NCBI GenBank assembly: GCA_036375215.1
Contig: DASUSH010000035.1
Location: forward strand, 1-64,000
Origin: DASUSH01 sp036375215
GTDB lineage: Bacteria; Actinomycetota; Thermoleophilia; Solirubrobacterales; 70-9
Length of the DNA: 64,000 nucleotides
Direction: 5' to 3'
Shown: positions 32,575-40,738 of the stretch, piece after piece
Layout: the number at the start of each line of letters is the position of its first letter
How positions within the stretch are numbered: position 1 is the first letter of the stretch
The notes under the pieces: generated by a model
Databases searched by the model: none
What the model was told of the DNA's origin: nothing
What the model saw: the letters and a program-made list of their open reading frames with translations, nothing else
Position numbers and translations under genes: made by a program

Positions 32575-33965
32575 GGCCGGATCCGGATCAGTCGCTTGCG
32601 CACGAGCCGCGTCTCCTCCTCGTCCTCGGTGAACGTCGCGAACCCGCGGATCCAGACGACGGCCTCGCCGCCCGCGGCCAGGTCCTCGGCCACCGCGCTC
32701 GCGACCCTGACCGCGGGCGCGAACGCGAGGTGCTCCGTCTGGTCCTCGGGAAGGTCCATCCGGATCGGCGGCAGCCGGTGGACGGTCCCCTCGGTGAGGG
32801 TGGCGTGCGGGAAGATCCGCAGGCTCGCCCTGACCTCCAACTCGCACGGGTCGTTGCGGCACTGGACCCTGAACCTGGTCTCGCGCGGTGAGCTCTGCGG
32901 CGAGTGGCCGCGCAGCCGGAACCGTGGCTGGTTCACGGGGTTCACGGGGTTCACGGGGTTCACCGGGTTCACCGGGATGAGCGGGATGACCGGGACGATG
33001 ATGTCCGGCGAGACGTCCTGGACCACCGCGACCGCGGCGGGGAGCCTGCCTACCGGGATCCTCGCGCCGGGCCCGCCGCCGAGGTCGATCGCAGATACGT
33101 CGTTGCCGAACTGGTTCGCCGTGTAGGCGGTCGTGCCCTCGGGGATCACCGCGACCGAACGCGGCACGTTGCCCGCGCCGAGGCGCCCGGTCACCGCGCC
33201 CGAGGTCCCGTCGAGCACCGCGACCTCGTCGTCCCCGGCCAGGGTCGCGAAGACGCTCGAGCCGTCGTCGGCGACCGCGAGGGCGTTCGGGTAGGACCCG
33301 ACCGGGACCGTCGCCGTGACCGCGCTCGTCCCGAGGTCGATCACCGACACGGTGCCGGCGACCGCGTTCGCGACGTAGGCGCGGCTGCCGTCGGGGCTGA
33401 GGGCGAGCGCCCGGGGACCCTCCCCCACCGTCACGGTGTCCACCGTCCTGCGGTTGACCAGGTTCACCACCGAGACCGTGCCGTCGTAGTAGTTGGCGAC
33501 GTAGGCCAGCATCCCCGTCGGGCTGATCGCGATCGCCTCGGGCCCGTCGCCAACCGGGATGTCGAGCGGGACCGGCTCGTTCGTCGAGTTGTTCACCGCG
33601 GTGAGGTCGTCGTCGGCGAAGTTGGTGACGAAGACGCCGGCGCCGTCCGGGGTGAAGGCGAGGTCCGAGGGCGAGCTGCCGACCGGGACGTCCTGTCCGA
33701 TCTTTCTGTTGTTGACGGCATCGAGCACCGAGACCGTGTCGCTCTCCCAGTTGGCGACCCAGGCCTCGGAGAGGTCCGGGCTGATCGCGAGCGCGATCGG
33801 GAACTCGCCGACGGCGATGTCGCCGACGAACTCGTTCTGCGCGGTGTCGATCACCGAGACCGTGTTGTCGCCCGCGTTCGCGACGTAGCCGTGGTGCGCC
33901 GGGGCGGGGTCCGCGAGGGCCAGCGCCGCCACGAGGCCGAGGAGGGCCGCGACGCTTCCCCGCAT
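32571..33965 (-). CDS. Secreted YVTN-type beta-propeller protein with PVN-repeat linker
   Basis: The 464-residue protein has a signal peptide (residues 1-22) and then about seven repeats of about 42 residues with the motif YVAN...DNTVSVIDT, PVGDGPEAIAISP and similar, the YVTN/NHL-like seven-bladed propeller found on surface and secreted proteins. At about residue 330 a PVN tripeptide is repeated four to five times. The C-terminal 110 residues are a beta-rich domain with one CxxxxC pair (CRNDPC). Such propellers bind ligands or other proteins. It starts at ATG 33965, 14 bp below the TolB-like gene. Confidence 0.83.
   Translation of the reverse strand: MRGSVAALLGLVAALALADPAPAHHGYVANAGDNTVSVIDTAQNEFVGDIAVGEFPIALAISPDLSEAWVANWESDTVSVLDAVNNRKIGQDVPVGSSPSDLAFTPDGAGVFVTNFADDDLTAVNNSTNEPVPLDIPVGDGPEAIAISPTGMLAYVANYYDGTVSVVNLVNRRTVDTVTVGEGPRALALSPDGSRAYVANAVAGTVSVIDLGTSAVTATVPVGSYPNALAVADDGSSVFATLAGDDEVAVLDGTSGAVTGRLGAGNVPRSVAVIPEGTTAYTANQFGNDVSAIDLGGGPGARIPVGRLPAAVAVVQDVSPDIIVPVIPLIPVNPVNPVNPVNPVNQPRFRLRGHSPQSSPRETRFRVQCRNDPCELEVRASLRIFPHATLTEGTVHRLPPIRMDLPEDQTEHLAFAPAVRVASAVAEDLAAGGEAVVWIRGFATFTEDEEETRLVRKRLIRIRP
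32931..32993 (-). repeat. 9-bp tandem repeat coding for PVN units
   Basis: On the plus strand the unit GTTCACGGG occurs three times, followed by two GTTCACCGG and two diverged GATGAGCGG/GATGACCGG units. The 9-bp period keeps the reading frame and gives Pro-Val-Asn repeats that grade into Pro-Leu-Ile-Pro. The exact DNA repeats at one end and diverged ones at the other suggest recent slippage expansion. Confidence 0.75.
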
Positions 33966-33979
33966 GGTCAGGCGGCGGC

Positions 33980-36547
33980 TCACCGCGGCTCCAGGGGGCC
34001 GCTGCGGCCCGGATAGGGTCGCCAGTCGGGGTCGTCGAGGCGCAGGTCGCTGCGCGCAACGACGCGGGCGCCGCCGCCCCCGTCCGCCTCGATCGTCCTG
34101 ATCTCGCTGCCTCCAGCCCGCTCGACCGCGTATGCGATCCGCTCCCCGTTCGGCGACCAGGCGGGAGCGCCCCCGCCCTCGCCGCAGGGGGTGAGCCGTT
34201 CGAGGTCGGAGCCGTCGATCACGATCGAGTAGATCGCGGCGCAGCCGCGCGAGCGACCGGCGACGGCGACGCGGTCGCCGTGCGGCGAGTAGTCGGGCTC
34301 GCTCGCGGAGAGCGAACGCGGCGTGAGCCGCTCCTTCGGCCCGCCCTCGTCCTCGACCGTCCAGACCGACGCGGCGTCGCGCGGGCCACGGGTGAAGGCG
34401 AGGCGCGTGCCGTCGGGGGACCAGGCCGGGTCGCGGTCGCCGCGGCCGCCGGTCAGCTCGCGGATGCGGCCGCCGTGGACGGTGCCGACGAAGACGCCCC
34501 GCGGGCGGCCGCCGCGGGAGCGCCGCGCGAACGCGAACGAGCGCAGGCCCGGTGCCAGCGCGCCGGACGCGCCGAAGAGACGCCGCCCGGCGAGCAGCCG
34601 ATGCGCCTCCTCGCGAAGGTCGTCGTAGCGGAGGAGCTCGGGCGTCCCGCCGCCGCGCGACCGCGCGAAGACGAAGCCGCTCGCGTCCGGCGCCCACTGC
34701 GGCTCGGCGGCGTCCCCGCCCACGACGGGCGGCTCCGAGGAGGTCGTGCTCACGAGCCGGGACCCGCCCGGCGTCCGCTCTGTGTAGGTGAGCGATCCGT
34801 TCTGCTGCGGGGCCGCCAGCCCGCTCGGCGGGACCGCGCAGATCGCGGTCGCGTAGAACGTCGGCTGGCCGGCGCCGGTCTGCCGGAAGGACCAGGCCGT
34901 CGGCAGCGTGCCGTAGTCCGTCGGCTCGTAGTTGATCGGGTAGTTGTCGGTGATCGCGTTGAAGTCGTTCGTGGCCGGTGGCGAGAGCTGCCAGCCCCCG
35001 GCCACCGCGTAGGACCCGTTCGGGCAGTACGCGATCCAGGTGGCGTCGAGGTCGTTCGACGGGTCGATGATCGGACCCTCCTGCCGCGAGGAGAACGCGA
35101 TCGGCGGGTTCGCCGCCAGTTGCGGCGCGAGGCAGAGCGCGTTCGACTGGTACGTGACGACGTCGTCCACGCCGCCCGCGAAGCCGTTCGCGAGCCACCC
35201 GCCGCGGCCCGAGGAAACCGTCGAGGCCTTCGTCTCCCCGCTTCCGTCCGGATCGGTCACGAAACCGCCCGCCAGGACCTGCCAGCCATCGGGACATGGC
35301 GCCTCCAGCTGGACGTCGAACACGTACCAGTCGGTGTCCGGCTGGTCGTTGTCCGCCGCGCAGATCGCCGCGGACACCCAGAAGGCCCCGCAGATATGCG
35401 AGAGCGGCGAGGGCCAGACCTGCGTCGACGTCTCCCAGTAGTCGGGCGAGCCGCAGGTGGCGTACGTGAACGGTGGGTAGCCCAGGTTGCTGTCCGTCCC
35501 CGCGACGGCCCAGCCGTTCGCGGTCGGCCCCTCGTCGTCTCCGTTGTTGGCGCCCATGTCGATCCCGGAATGCCCGCCGCCGACGAGTACGGTGTTCGCC
35601 GGGCAGGTCGCGCTGCGCGCCCGCGGTTCCGCCTCGATCTCGAAGAGCGGCGGCACCTCCGCCTGCCAGCTGGGCGCGACGTCGGTCACGCCGCCGATCG
35701 CCTCCGTGATCGACTCGACGTCGCCGCCGTTAGCGTCGATCAGCATCAGCTGCGCGCCCGCGCCCGCGCCCGGCGCGGCGCGGGAGAACGCGATCCGCGT
35801 CCCGTCGGGGGAGAAAACCGGCGAGAGGTCCTCGCCCTCGGCCCGTTCGGGATCGGTGAGCTGGCGGATCGAGCTGCCGTCGGTGGCGATCACGTAGAGC
35901 TTGCCGCCGGCGCTCAAGACGATCTCGCTCCCGTCAGGCGAGTAGTCCGGGTGGCTCGCGTCGCCGAGCGAGTAGCGGTGGGTGATGTTGATCGGGTCCT
36001 GGCCGATCTCCATCGTCCAGATGTCGCCCTGCGCCGAGTACGCGATCTCCTCGTCCCCGTCGCTGCCGCCGGTCGCCGAGAAGGTCGGGTCCTCGTGGTC
36101 GCGGGGGTCGCTCGTACGCTGAACGAGGCCGATCTCGCCGCCCTCGTCGCTCATCGTAAAGACCTGGTCGTGGCCGCCGCTCGCGCGGACGAAGACGACG
36201 TCGCCGCCCGGCGTGTAGCCGGGATCCTTGCCGCCGTTGATCGTCAGGGTGGTCGATCCGGAGCCGTCCGGACCCATCTCGCAGACCTGCGAGACGCCCG
36301 CGGCGGTGCACGCGTAGGCGATCCTCGAGCCCGTGGGCGACCAGCTGGGATCGGTGCCCGGCTGGAGGGGTGCCGGGTTCGTGCCGTCGGGCTCGACGGT
36401 CGAGATCGGGCTCGCGTCGAACGCGATCAGGCCGTTGGCGCCAGCGTAGACCGCCTGGGCCGGCGCCGCGGCGACGAGGGATACGGCCAGCGCGAGGAAA
36501 CCCGTTCCCGCTCCCGGCATGACCCCGCGTGGTCCCGCCTTGCGCAT
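33980..36547 (-). CDS. Secreted TolB/WD40-like propeller with inserted three-repeat domain
   Basis: The 855-residue protein starts at ATG 36547 and has a signal peptide ending near AQAVYAG. Residues 35-300 and 610-850 contain TolB-type blades (DPSWSPTGSRIAY, SPVFSPDGTRIAF, DPAWSPDGTRLAF). The middle 300 residues interrupt the propeller with three copies of a Cys-containing motif: CPANTVLVGGG, CPDGWQVLAGG and CPNGSYAVAGG, each followed by aromatic, Asp-rich sequence. TolB-like propellers usually bind proteins in the cell envelope. The ribosome-binding site lies in the arm of a strong hairpin. It is followed by the YVTN propeller gene. Confidence 0.83.
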   Translation of the reverse strand: MRKAGPRGVMPGAGTGFLALAVSLVAAAPAQAVYAGANGLIAFDASPISTVEPDGTNPAPLQPGTDPSWSPTGSRIAYACTAAGVSQVCEMGPDGSGSTTLTINGGKDPGYTPGGDVVFVRASGGHDQVFTMSDEGGEIGLVQRTSDPRDHEDPTFSATGGSDGDEEIAYSAQGDIWTMEIGQDPINITHRYSLGDASHPDYSPDGSEIVLSAGGKLYVIATDGSSIRQLTDPERAEGEDLSPVFSPDGTRIAFSRAAPGAGAGAQLMLIDANGGDVESITEAIGGVTDVAPSWQAEVPPLFEIEAEPRARSATCPANTVLVGGGHSGIDMGANNGDDEGPTANGWAVAGTDSNLGYPPFTYATCGSPDYWETSTQVWPSPLSHICGAFWVSAAICAADNDQPDTDWYVFDVQLEAPCPDGWQVLAGGFVTDPDGSGETKASTVSSGRGGWLANGFAGGVDDVVTYQSNALCLAPQLAANPPIAFSSRQEGPIIDPSNDLDATWIAYCPNGSYAVAGGWQLSPPATNDFNAITDNYPINYEPTDYGTLPTAWSFRQTGAGQPTFYATAICAVPPSGLAAPQQNGSLTYTERTPGGSRLVSTTSSEPPVVGGDAAEPQWAPDASGFVFARSRGGGTPELLRYDDLREEAHRLLAGRRLFGASGALAPGLRSFAFARRSRGGRPRGVFVGTVHGGRIRELTGGRGDRDPAWSPDGTRLAFTRGPRDAASVWTVEDEGGPKERLTPRSLSASEPDYSPHGDRVAVAGRSRGCAAIYSIVIDGSDLERLTPCGEGGGAPAWSPNGERIAYAVERAGGSEIRTIEADGGGGARVVARSDLRLDDPDWRPYPGRSGPLEPR

Positions 36548-36553
36548 ACCTGT

Positions 36554-36589
36554 ATCTCCCTGCGCAGGGTGGCGGGCGCGCAGGGAGAT
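36554..36589 (-). promoter_or_regulatory. 12-bp hairpin covering the ribosome-binding site of the TolB-like gene
   Basis: On the plus strand ATCTCCCTGCGC (36554-36565) is followed after 12 bases by its exact reverse complement (36578-36589). Read on the minus strand, the second arm contains AGGGAG, 9 bases before ATG 36547, so the Shine-Dalgarno site is paired. The hairpin also lies 22 bp after the MFS stop and may help end that transcript, but there is no T-tract. Confidence 0.6.
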
Positions 36590-36610
36590 GTCAAGGGGAA
36601 CTGCTTTCGC

Positions 36611-38083
36611 TCAGGCCTCCGAGTAGGCCGGCTCGCCGCCCTGCGCGGCGTGTTCGGCGCTCTCGCCGGCAGCGCCCTTCCCGTCGGGGTTGAGGACCAC
36701 GAAGGCGACGCCGACCGCGATCGCCATCAGCGCCGCGCCGACGAGGTAGGCGAGGTGATAGCCGCCGTTGAGCGCCGCCGCCGCCGACTCGCCGGCCGCG
36801 GCGAGCCCGTCGGTCCGCTCCGAGGCGAGCGTCGCGAGGACCGCGAGGCCGATCGCGCCGGCCACCTGGACGGTCGTGTTGACGAAGCCCGAGGCGAGGC
36901 CGGCGTCCGACTGGGTGGCGCCCGACATCGCGAGCGTCATCATCGCCGGGAAGGCGATCCCGGCGCCCGAGCCGAGCAGCAGCATCACCGGCAGCAGGTC
37001 GGTCCAGTAGTTGCCGTCCACCGGGGCTCGCGCGAAGAGCAGCAGGCCGATCGCGTTCAGGGTGAGTCCGGTGACCAGCGCCCGGCGCGCCCCGAACCCC
37101 ATCACCAGCTTCTCCGCGTACCCGAGCGAGAGCGTGCCCATGACGAGGCAGGAGGGCAGGAACGCCAGCCCGACCTCGAGCGCGGTGTAGCCGAGGATGC
37201 CCTGGAGGTAGAGCGCGCCCAGGAAGAACATCCCGAAGAACCCGACGACGAGTAGCGCCATCACCAGGTTCGCGCCGGTCACCTCGCGGGACCTGAACAG
37301 GCGGAGCGGCATGAGCGGGTTCTCGATCCGTGCCTGCCGGCTCACGAAGGCGACGATGAGGACGATCGCGACCGCGCCGAGCCCGAGCGTCTGGAGCGAG
37401 CCGAACCCCTGCTCACCGGCCTCGAGGAGCGCGTAGACGCCGAGCATGAGGCCGGCGGTGAGCGTGACGGCGCCGGGGATGTCCGCGCCCTTGTCCCAGC
37501 CGATCCCCGCGGGGTCGGGGACGACCCGCAGCGCGAGCAGCGCGACCCCGATCCCGACCGGGACGTTCACGAAGAAGATCCAGTGCCAGTTGATCGCCTC
37601 GGTGAGGATCCCGCCGGCGAGGAGCCCGATCGAGGCGCCCGCGGAGGCGACGAAGCTGTAGACGCCGATCGCCTTCGCCTGCTCGCGGGGCTCGGGGAAC
37701 ATCGTCACGATCATCCCGAGGATCACCGCCGAGGCGACCGCGCCGCTGGCGCCCTGGATGAAGCGCGCGGCGATCAGCATCTCCTGGCTCTGGGCGATCG
37801 CGCAGAGCGCCGAGGCCGCGGTGAAGACCACGAGCCCGGCGAGGAAGACGCGCCGCTGCCCGATCAGGTCGCCGATCCGGCCCGCGAGCAGCAGGAGGCC
37901 GCCGAACGCGATCAGGTAGGCGTTCACGACCCAGGCGAGGTTCGACTGCGTGAAGCCGAGGTCGGCCTGGATCGAGGGCAGCGCGACGTTCACGATCGTC
38001 GCGTCGAGCACGATCATGAGCATGCCCCCGCACAGCACATAGAGCGCGAGCCAGCGATTTCGTTCGGTCGTTTGGGGGGTCAT
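36611..38083 (-). CDS. MFS drug efflux transporter, DHA2 (EmrB/QacA) family
   Basis: The 490-residue protein has 14 hydrophobic segments, the DHA2 count. LDATIVNVALPSI (motif D1) in TM1, GRIGDLIGQRRVF (motif A) after TM2 and RFIQGASGAV (motif B) in TM4 are all present. These pumps export toxic lipophilic compounds in exchange for protons. ATG 38083 is chosen because AGGAGA stands 4 bases before it; an in-frame GTG at 38119 is the alternative. It is transcribed away from the divergent ABC transporter operon, with a shared 143-bp promoter region. Confidence 0.9.
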   Translation of the reverse strand: MTPQTTERNRWLALYVLCGGMLMIVLDATIVNVALPSIQADLGFTQSNLAWVVNAYLIAFGGLLLLAGRIGDLIGQRRVFLAGLVVFTAASALCAIAQSQEMLIAARFIQGASGAVASAVILGMIVTMFPEPREQAKAIGVYSFVASAGASIGLLAGGILTEAINWHWIFFVNVPVGIGVALLALRVVPDPAGIGWDKGADIPGAVTLTAGLMLGVYALLEAGEQGFGSLQTLGLGAVAIVLIVAFVSRQARIENPLMPLRLFRSREVTGANLVMALLVVGFFGMFFLGALYLQGILGYTALEVGLAFLPSCLVMGTLSLGYAEKLVMGFGARRALVTGLTLNAIGLLLFARAPVDGNYWTDLLPVMLLLGSGAGIAFPAMMTLAMSGATQSDAGLASGFVNTTVQVAGAIGLAVLATLASERTDGLAAAGESAAAALNGGYHLAYLVGAALMAIAVGVAFVVLNPDGKGAAGESAEHAAQGGEPAYSEA

Positions 38084-38226
38084 CGGGTCTCCTGCGGTTT
38101 CGGAATTCAAGGTAGTCACCCCTAAGACCGCGCCCCCCGCCTGAACTCATCGCTCGCCGATGAATCGCGGGTCCGCCCCCCGTCCTAGTCTGGGAATCGA
38201 TCTTGGAATCGAGCTTCCCGACTGGC

Positions 38227-39117
38227 ATGAACGCGATCGAGATCCGCCGCGCGGTCAAGACGTTCGGCGAGATCACGGCGGTCGACGGCCTCGACCTTGA
38301 CGTCCCCGCCGGGATCTGCCTCGGCCTGCTCGGGCCGAACGGAGCCGGCAAGTCGACGACGATGCGCCTGCTCACCGGCCAGGCGATCGCCGACTCGGGC
38401 GAGATCCGCGTGCTCGGTCACGAGCTTCCCGGTGACTCGAAGGCGGCGCGGGCGGCGATGGGGGTCGTCCCCCAGCTCGACAACCTCGACATCGACGTCA
38501 CGGTCGAGGACAACCTCGCCGTCTTCGCCCGCCTCTACAGGGTCGGTGACGTGCCCGCCGCCGTCGAGCGCGCGCTCGAGCTCGCCCGGCTCGTCGACCG
38601 CCGCAGGGACGCGGTCGACGAGCTCTCGGGCGGCATGCGCCGGCGCCTGCTCGTCGCCCGCGGGCTCGTCCACGACCCCCGGCTGGTCCTGCTCGACGAG
38701 CCGACGGTCGGGCTGGACCCACAGATCCGCACGCAGATCTGGTCCCTGATCGACGGGTTGCGCACCCGCGGGGCGACGATCCTGATGTCGACCCACTACA
38801 TCGAGGAGGCCGAGCGACTCGCCGACGAGGTCGCGGTGATGGCCCACGGCAAGGTCGTCGCCCGCGGCAAGCCCGCGGAGCTGATCGCCGAGCACGCCGG
38901 CCGCGAGACGGCCGAGGTCTACGGCCCGCCCGACCGCCTCGCCGAGGTGCGGGCGCTGGCGGAATCCGAGGGGCTGACTGTCCGGCCCGCGGGCCCGGCG
39001 GTCGCGATCGTCGGCGCCGAACGCTCCGCCAACAACGCGATCCCCGATGACGCCGTCCGGCGCGCCGCCTCGCTCGAGGACGTCTTCGTGATGCTGACCG
39101 GCGAGGAGGCGGAGTGA
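38227..39117 (+). CDS. ABC-2 type transporter ATP-binding protein (DrrA/NodI-like)
   Basis: The 296-residue protein has Walker A GPNGAGKST, Q-loop PQLDNLD, signature LSGGMRRRL, Walker B LVLLDEPTVGLD and the switch His in STHYIEEAE. The ALEDVF-type C-terminal end (SLEDVFVMLTGE) is typical of the DrrA/NodI group, which export antibiotics, lipids or lipo-oligosaccharides. The start is ATG 38227; a TTG at 38203 in frame lacks a ribosome site. It overlaps the permease gene by GTGA. Confidence 0.9.
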   Translation: MNAIEIRRAVKTFGEITAVDGLDLDVPAGICLGLLGPNGAGKSTTMRLLTGQAIADSGEIRVLGHELPGDSKAARAAMGVVPQLDNLDIDVTVEDNLAVFARLYRVGDVPAAVERALELARLVDRRRDAVDELSGGMRRRLLVARGLVHDPRLVLLDEPTVGLDPQIRTQIWSLIDGLRTRGATILMSTHYIEEAERLADEVAVMAHGKVVARGKPAELIAEHAGRETAEVYGPPDRLAEVRALAESEGLTVRPAGPAVAIVGAERSANNAIPDDAVRRAASLEDVFVMLTGEEAE

Positions 39118-39914
39118 GCGCGCCCACCTCGACCCGGATGCGCCGGATGCGCCGGATCGAGCCCGCGGCGATCGCCGGCGTGATGAGCCGCGAGGTCGCC
39201 AACTTCCGCACCTTCTGGAAGGCGACCACGTTCTCGAGCCTGCTCGAGCCGACGATCTACCTGCTCGCCTTCGGGCTCGGCCTCGGCACGACGATCGTCA
39301 CCCAGGTCGACGGCCTCGACTACGTCGAGTTCGTCGGCACCGGGATGGTCGCGACCGCGGTGATCTTCTCGAGCGCGCTCCCGGCGATGTTCGGGACATT
39401 CGTGAAGCACCGCTTTCAGATGACCTACGACGCGATCCTCGCCGCCCCGGTCGACGTCGAGGAGCTGGTGAGCGCCGAGATGCTCTGGATCGGCATCCGC
39501 GCCGGTTTCTACGGCTGCTTCCCGCTGATCATCTCCTTCTTCTTCGGTCTCGAGCCGACCTTCGGGATGCTGCTGGTGCCGCTCTTCGGGTTCGTCACCG
39601 CGCTCGGCTTCGCGGGGTTCGGGATCGCCGTCGCGGGCACCGTGGCCAAGATCGACCAGTTCAACTACGTGACGACGCTCGTGATCACGCCGCTCTTCCT
39701 CGTCGCCGGCACGTTCTTCCCGATCGACCAGCTGCCCGAGGCGCTTCAGGTCGCCGCGAACTTCAACCCGCTCTACCAGCTCGTCGAGCTCGTCCGCGAC
39801 GCCGCCTTCGGCTTCGAGCTCGTCGACTTCCTGCGCTTCGGGGTGCTCCTCGTCTTCGCATTCCTGATGTGGCGGCTGGCGGTGCGGCAGCTCTCGCAGC
39901 GACTGATCGACTGA
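39114..39914 (+). CDS. ABC-2 type transporter permease (NodJ/DrrB-like)
   Basis: The 266-residue protein starts at GTG 39114. It has six TM segments. The N-terminus is basic and cytoplasmic (RMRRMRRIEP). The segment RHRFQMTYDAILA-like (KHRFQMTYDAILAAPVD) and the NPLYQLVELVRDAAFG motif before TM6 are characteristic of NodJ-type permeases. With the preceding ATPase it forms a complete exporter. The substrate is unknown; related pairs export lipo-chitooligosaccharides or daunorubicin. Confidence 0.88.
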   Translation: MSAPTSTRMRRMRRIEPAAIAGVMSREVANFRTFWKATTFSSLLEPTIYLLAFGLGLGTTIVTQVDGLDYVEFVGTGMVATAVIFSSALPAMFGTFVKHRFQMTYDAILAAPVDVEELVSAEMLWIGIRAGFYGCFPLIISFFFGLEPTFGMLLVPLFGFVTALGFAGFGIAVAGTVAKIDQFNYVTTLVITPLFLVAGTFFPIDQLPEALQVAANFNPLYQLVELVRDAAFGFELVDFLRFGVLLVFAFLMWRLAVRQLSQRLID

Positions 39915-39983
39915 TCGACTGAGCGTTTTCGCCTCCCCGGCCCCCGGGTATTCCTCCGATGTAGCCCCGAAAGGAGAAACCCG

Positions 39984-40328
39984 ATGCCACCACGCGGGAT
40001 CAAGAAGGGCACGAAACGGGCTCGCCAATACGAGCACGTCAAGGCGAGCGCCAAGGAGCAGGGCCACGCCGAGGACCGGGCCGAGGAGATCGCGGCTCGC
40101 ACCGTGAACAAGGAGCGGGCGCGCTCCGGCGAGTCGCGGCAGCGCTCGCGCAGCTCGACCCGGGACATCTCCTCGGGCCGGCGCGGAGGAAAGCGATCCG
40201 GCAGGTCCGGCCCGCGGGGCCGGACCCGCGAGCAGCTCTACAACGAGGCGAAGCAGCTCGGGATCGACGGGCGCTCGACGATGGACAAGGGCCAGCTCCA
40301 GCGCGCGATCGCGGACAAGAAGGGTTAG
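39984..40328 (+). CDS. Small basic protein with Rho_N-like domain
   Basis: The 114-residue protein begins at ATG 39984 with a strong ribosome site (AAAGGAG, 7 bases upstream). The N-terminal 50 residues (KRARQYEHVKASAKEQG, EIAARTVNKERA) match a family often annotated as plasmid stabilisation protein. The middle is Ser/Arg/Gly-rich and disordered. The C-terminal 35 residues (REQLYNEAKQLGIDGRSTM) form a Rho-termination-factor-N/SAP-like helical hairpin that binds nucleic acid. A nucleoid or RNA-binding role is likely but unproven. Confidence 0.8.
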   Translation: MPPRGIKKGTKRARQYEHVKASAKEQGHAEDRAEEIAARTVNKERARSGESRQRSRSSTRDISSGRRGGKRSGRSGPRGRTREQLYNEAKQLGIDGRSTMDKGQLQRAIADKKG

Positions 40329-40351
40329 ACCGGCGGGGTGCGGGCGCCGGT
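40329..40351. terminator. Candidate bidirectional terminator between convergent genes
   Basis: ACCGGCG (40329-40335) pairs with CGCCGGT (40345-40351) across a 9-base loop. The hairpin begins right after the stop at 40328 and ends in the stop region of the convergent GlsB-like gene, so it could end both transcripts. There is no U-tract, as is usual in very GC-rich genomes. Confidence 0.4.
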
Positions 40352-40650
40352 CAGCCCGGCCGGCGCCGGCTCGGCTGGCGCGGCGCGGGCTTGCGGTCCC
40401 CGCCGACCCCGGCCGCCTCTGCCGCCGCGATCAGGGCGACCGCGGCGATGATCCCGACGACCGTCCCGACGAAGTTGAGCTCGAAGATGTCGCCCTCGCC
40501 GATCGCGCTGGCGATGACGCCGCCGATCACCGCGCCGGCGATGCCGAGCAGGATGGTCATCAGCACGCCGATGTGCTGGCGGCCCGGCAGCACGAGGCGG
40601 GCCAGGAGCCCGATCACGATGCCGATGAGGATGAGGCCGAGAATCTGCAC
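40351..40650 (-). CDS. GlsB/YeaQ/YmgE family (transglycosylase-associated) membrane protein
   Basis: The 99-residue protein starts at GTG 40650. It has three TM segments with the family pattern: ILIGIVIGLLARLVLPG in TM1, then VLMTILLGIAGAVIGGVIA, then FVGTVVGIIAAVALIAA. The C-terminal 25 residues are basic and disordered. These small proteins are linked to general stress responses in many bacteria, but their mechanism is not known. An upstream in-frame start at 40683 would add 11 residues of poor fit. Confidence 0.82.
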   Translation of the reverse strand: MQILGLILIGIVIGLLARLVLPGRQHIGVLMTILLGIAGAVIGGVIASAIGEGDIFELNFVGTVVGIIAAVALIAAAEAAGVGGDRKPAPRQPSRRRPG

Positions 40651-40738
40651 GGGCCAAGTCTCCCCAACTTCCCCGATCCCCAAACCCGCGGCGGCTCCCG
40701 AAGATGCCGGGGCGAACCCCGGCTAGGCTCCGCGGCCA

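Noticed and set aside
32571..35297. Read-through of the YVTN propeller frame upstream into the TolB-like gene
   Set aside because: The true start is ATG 33965 with a signal peptide; the extension is another frame of the TolB-like gene.
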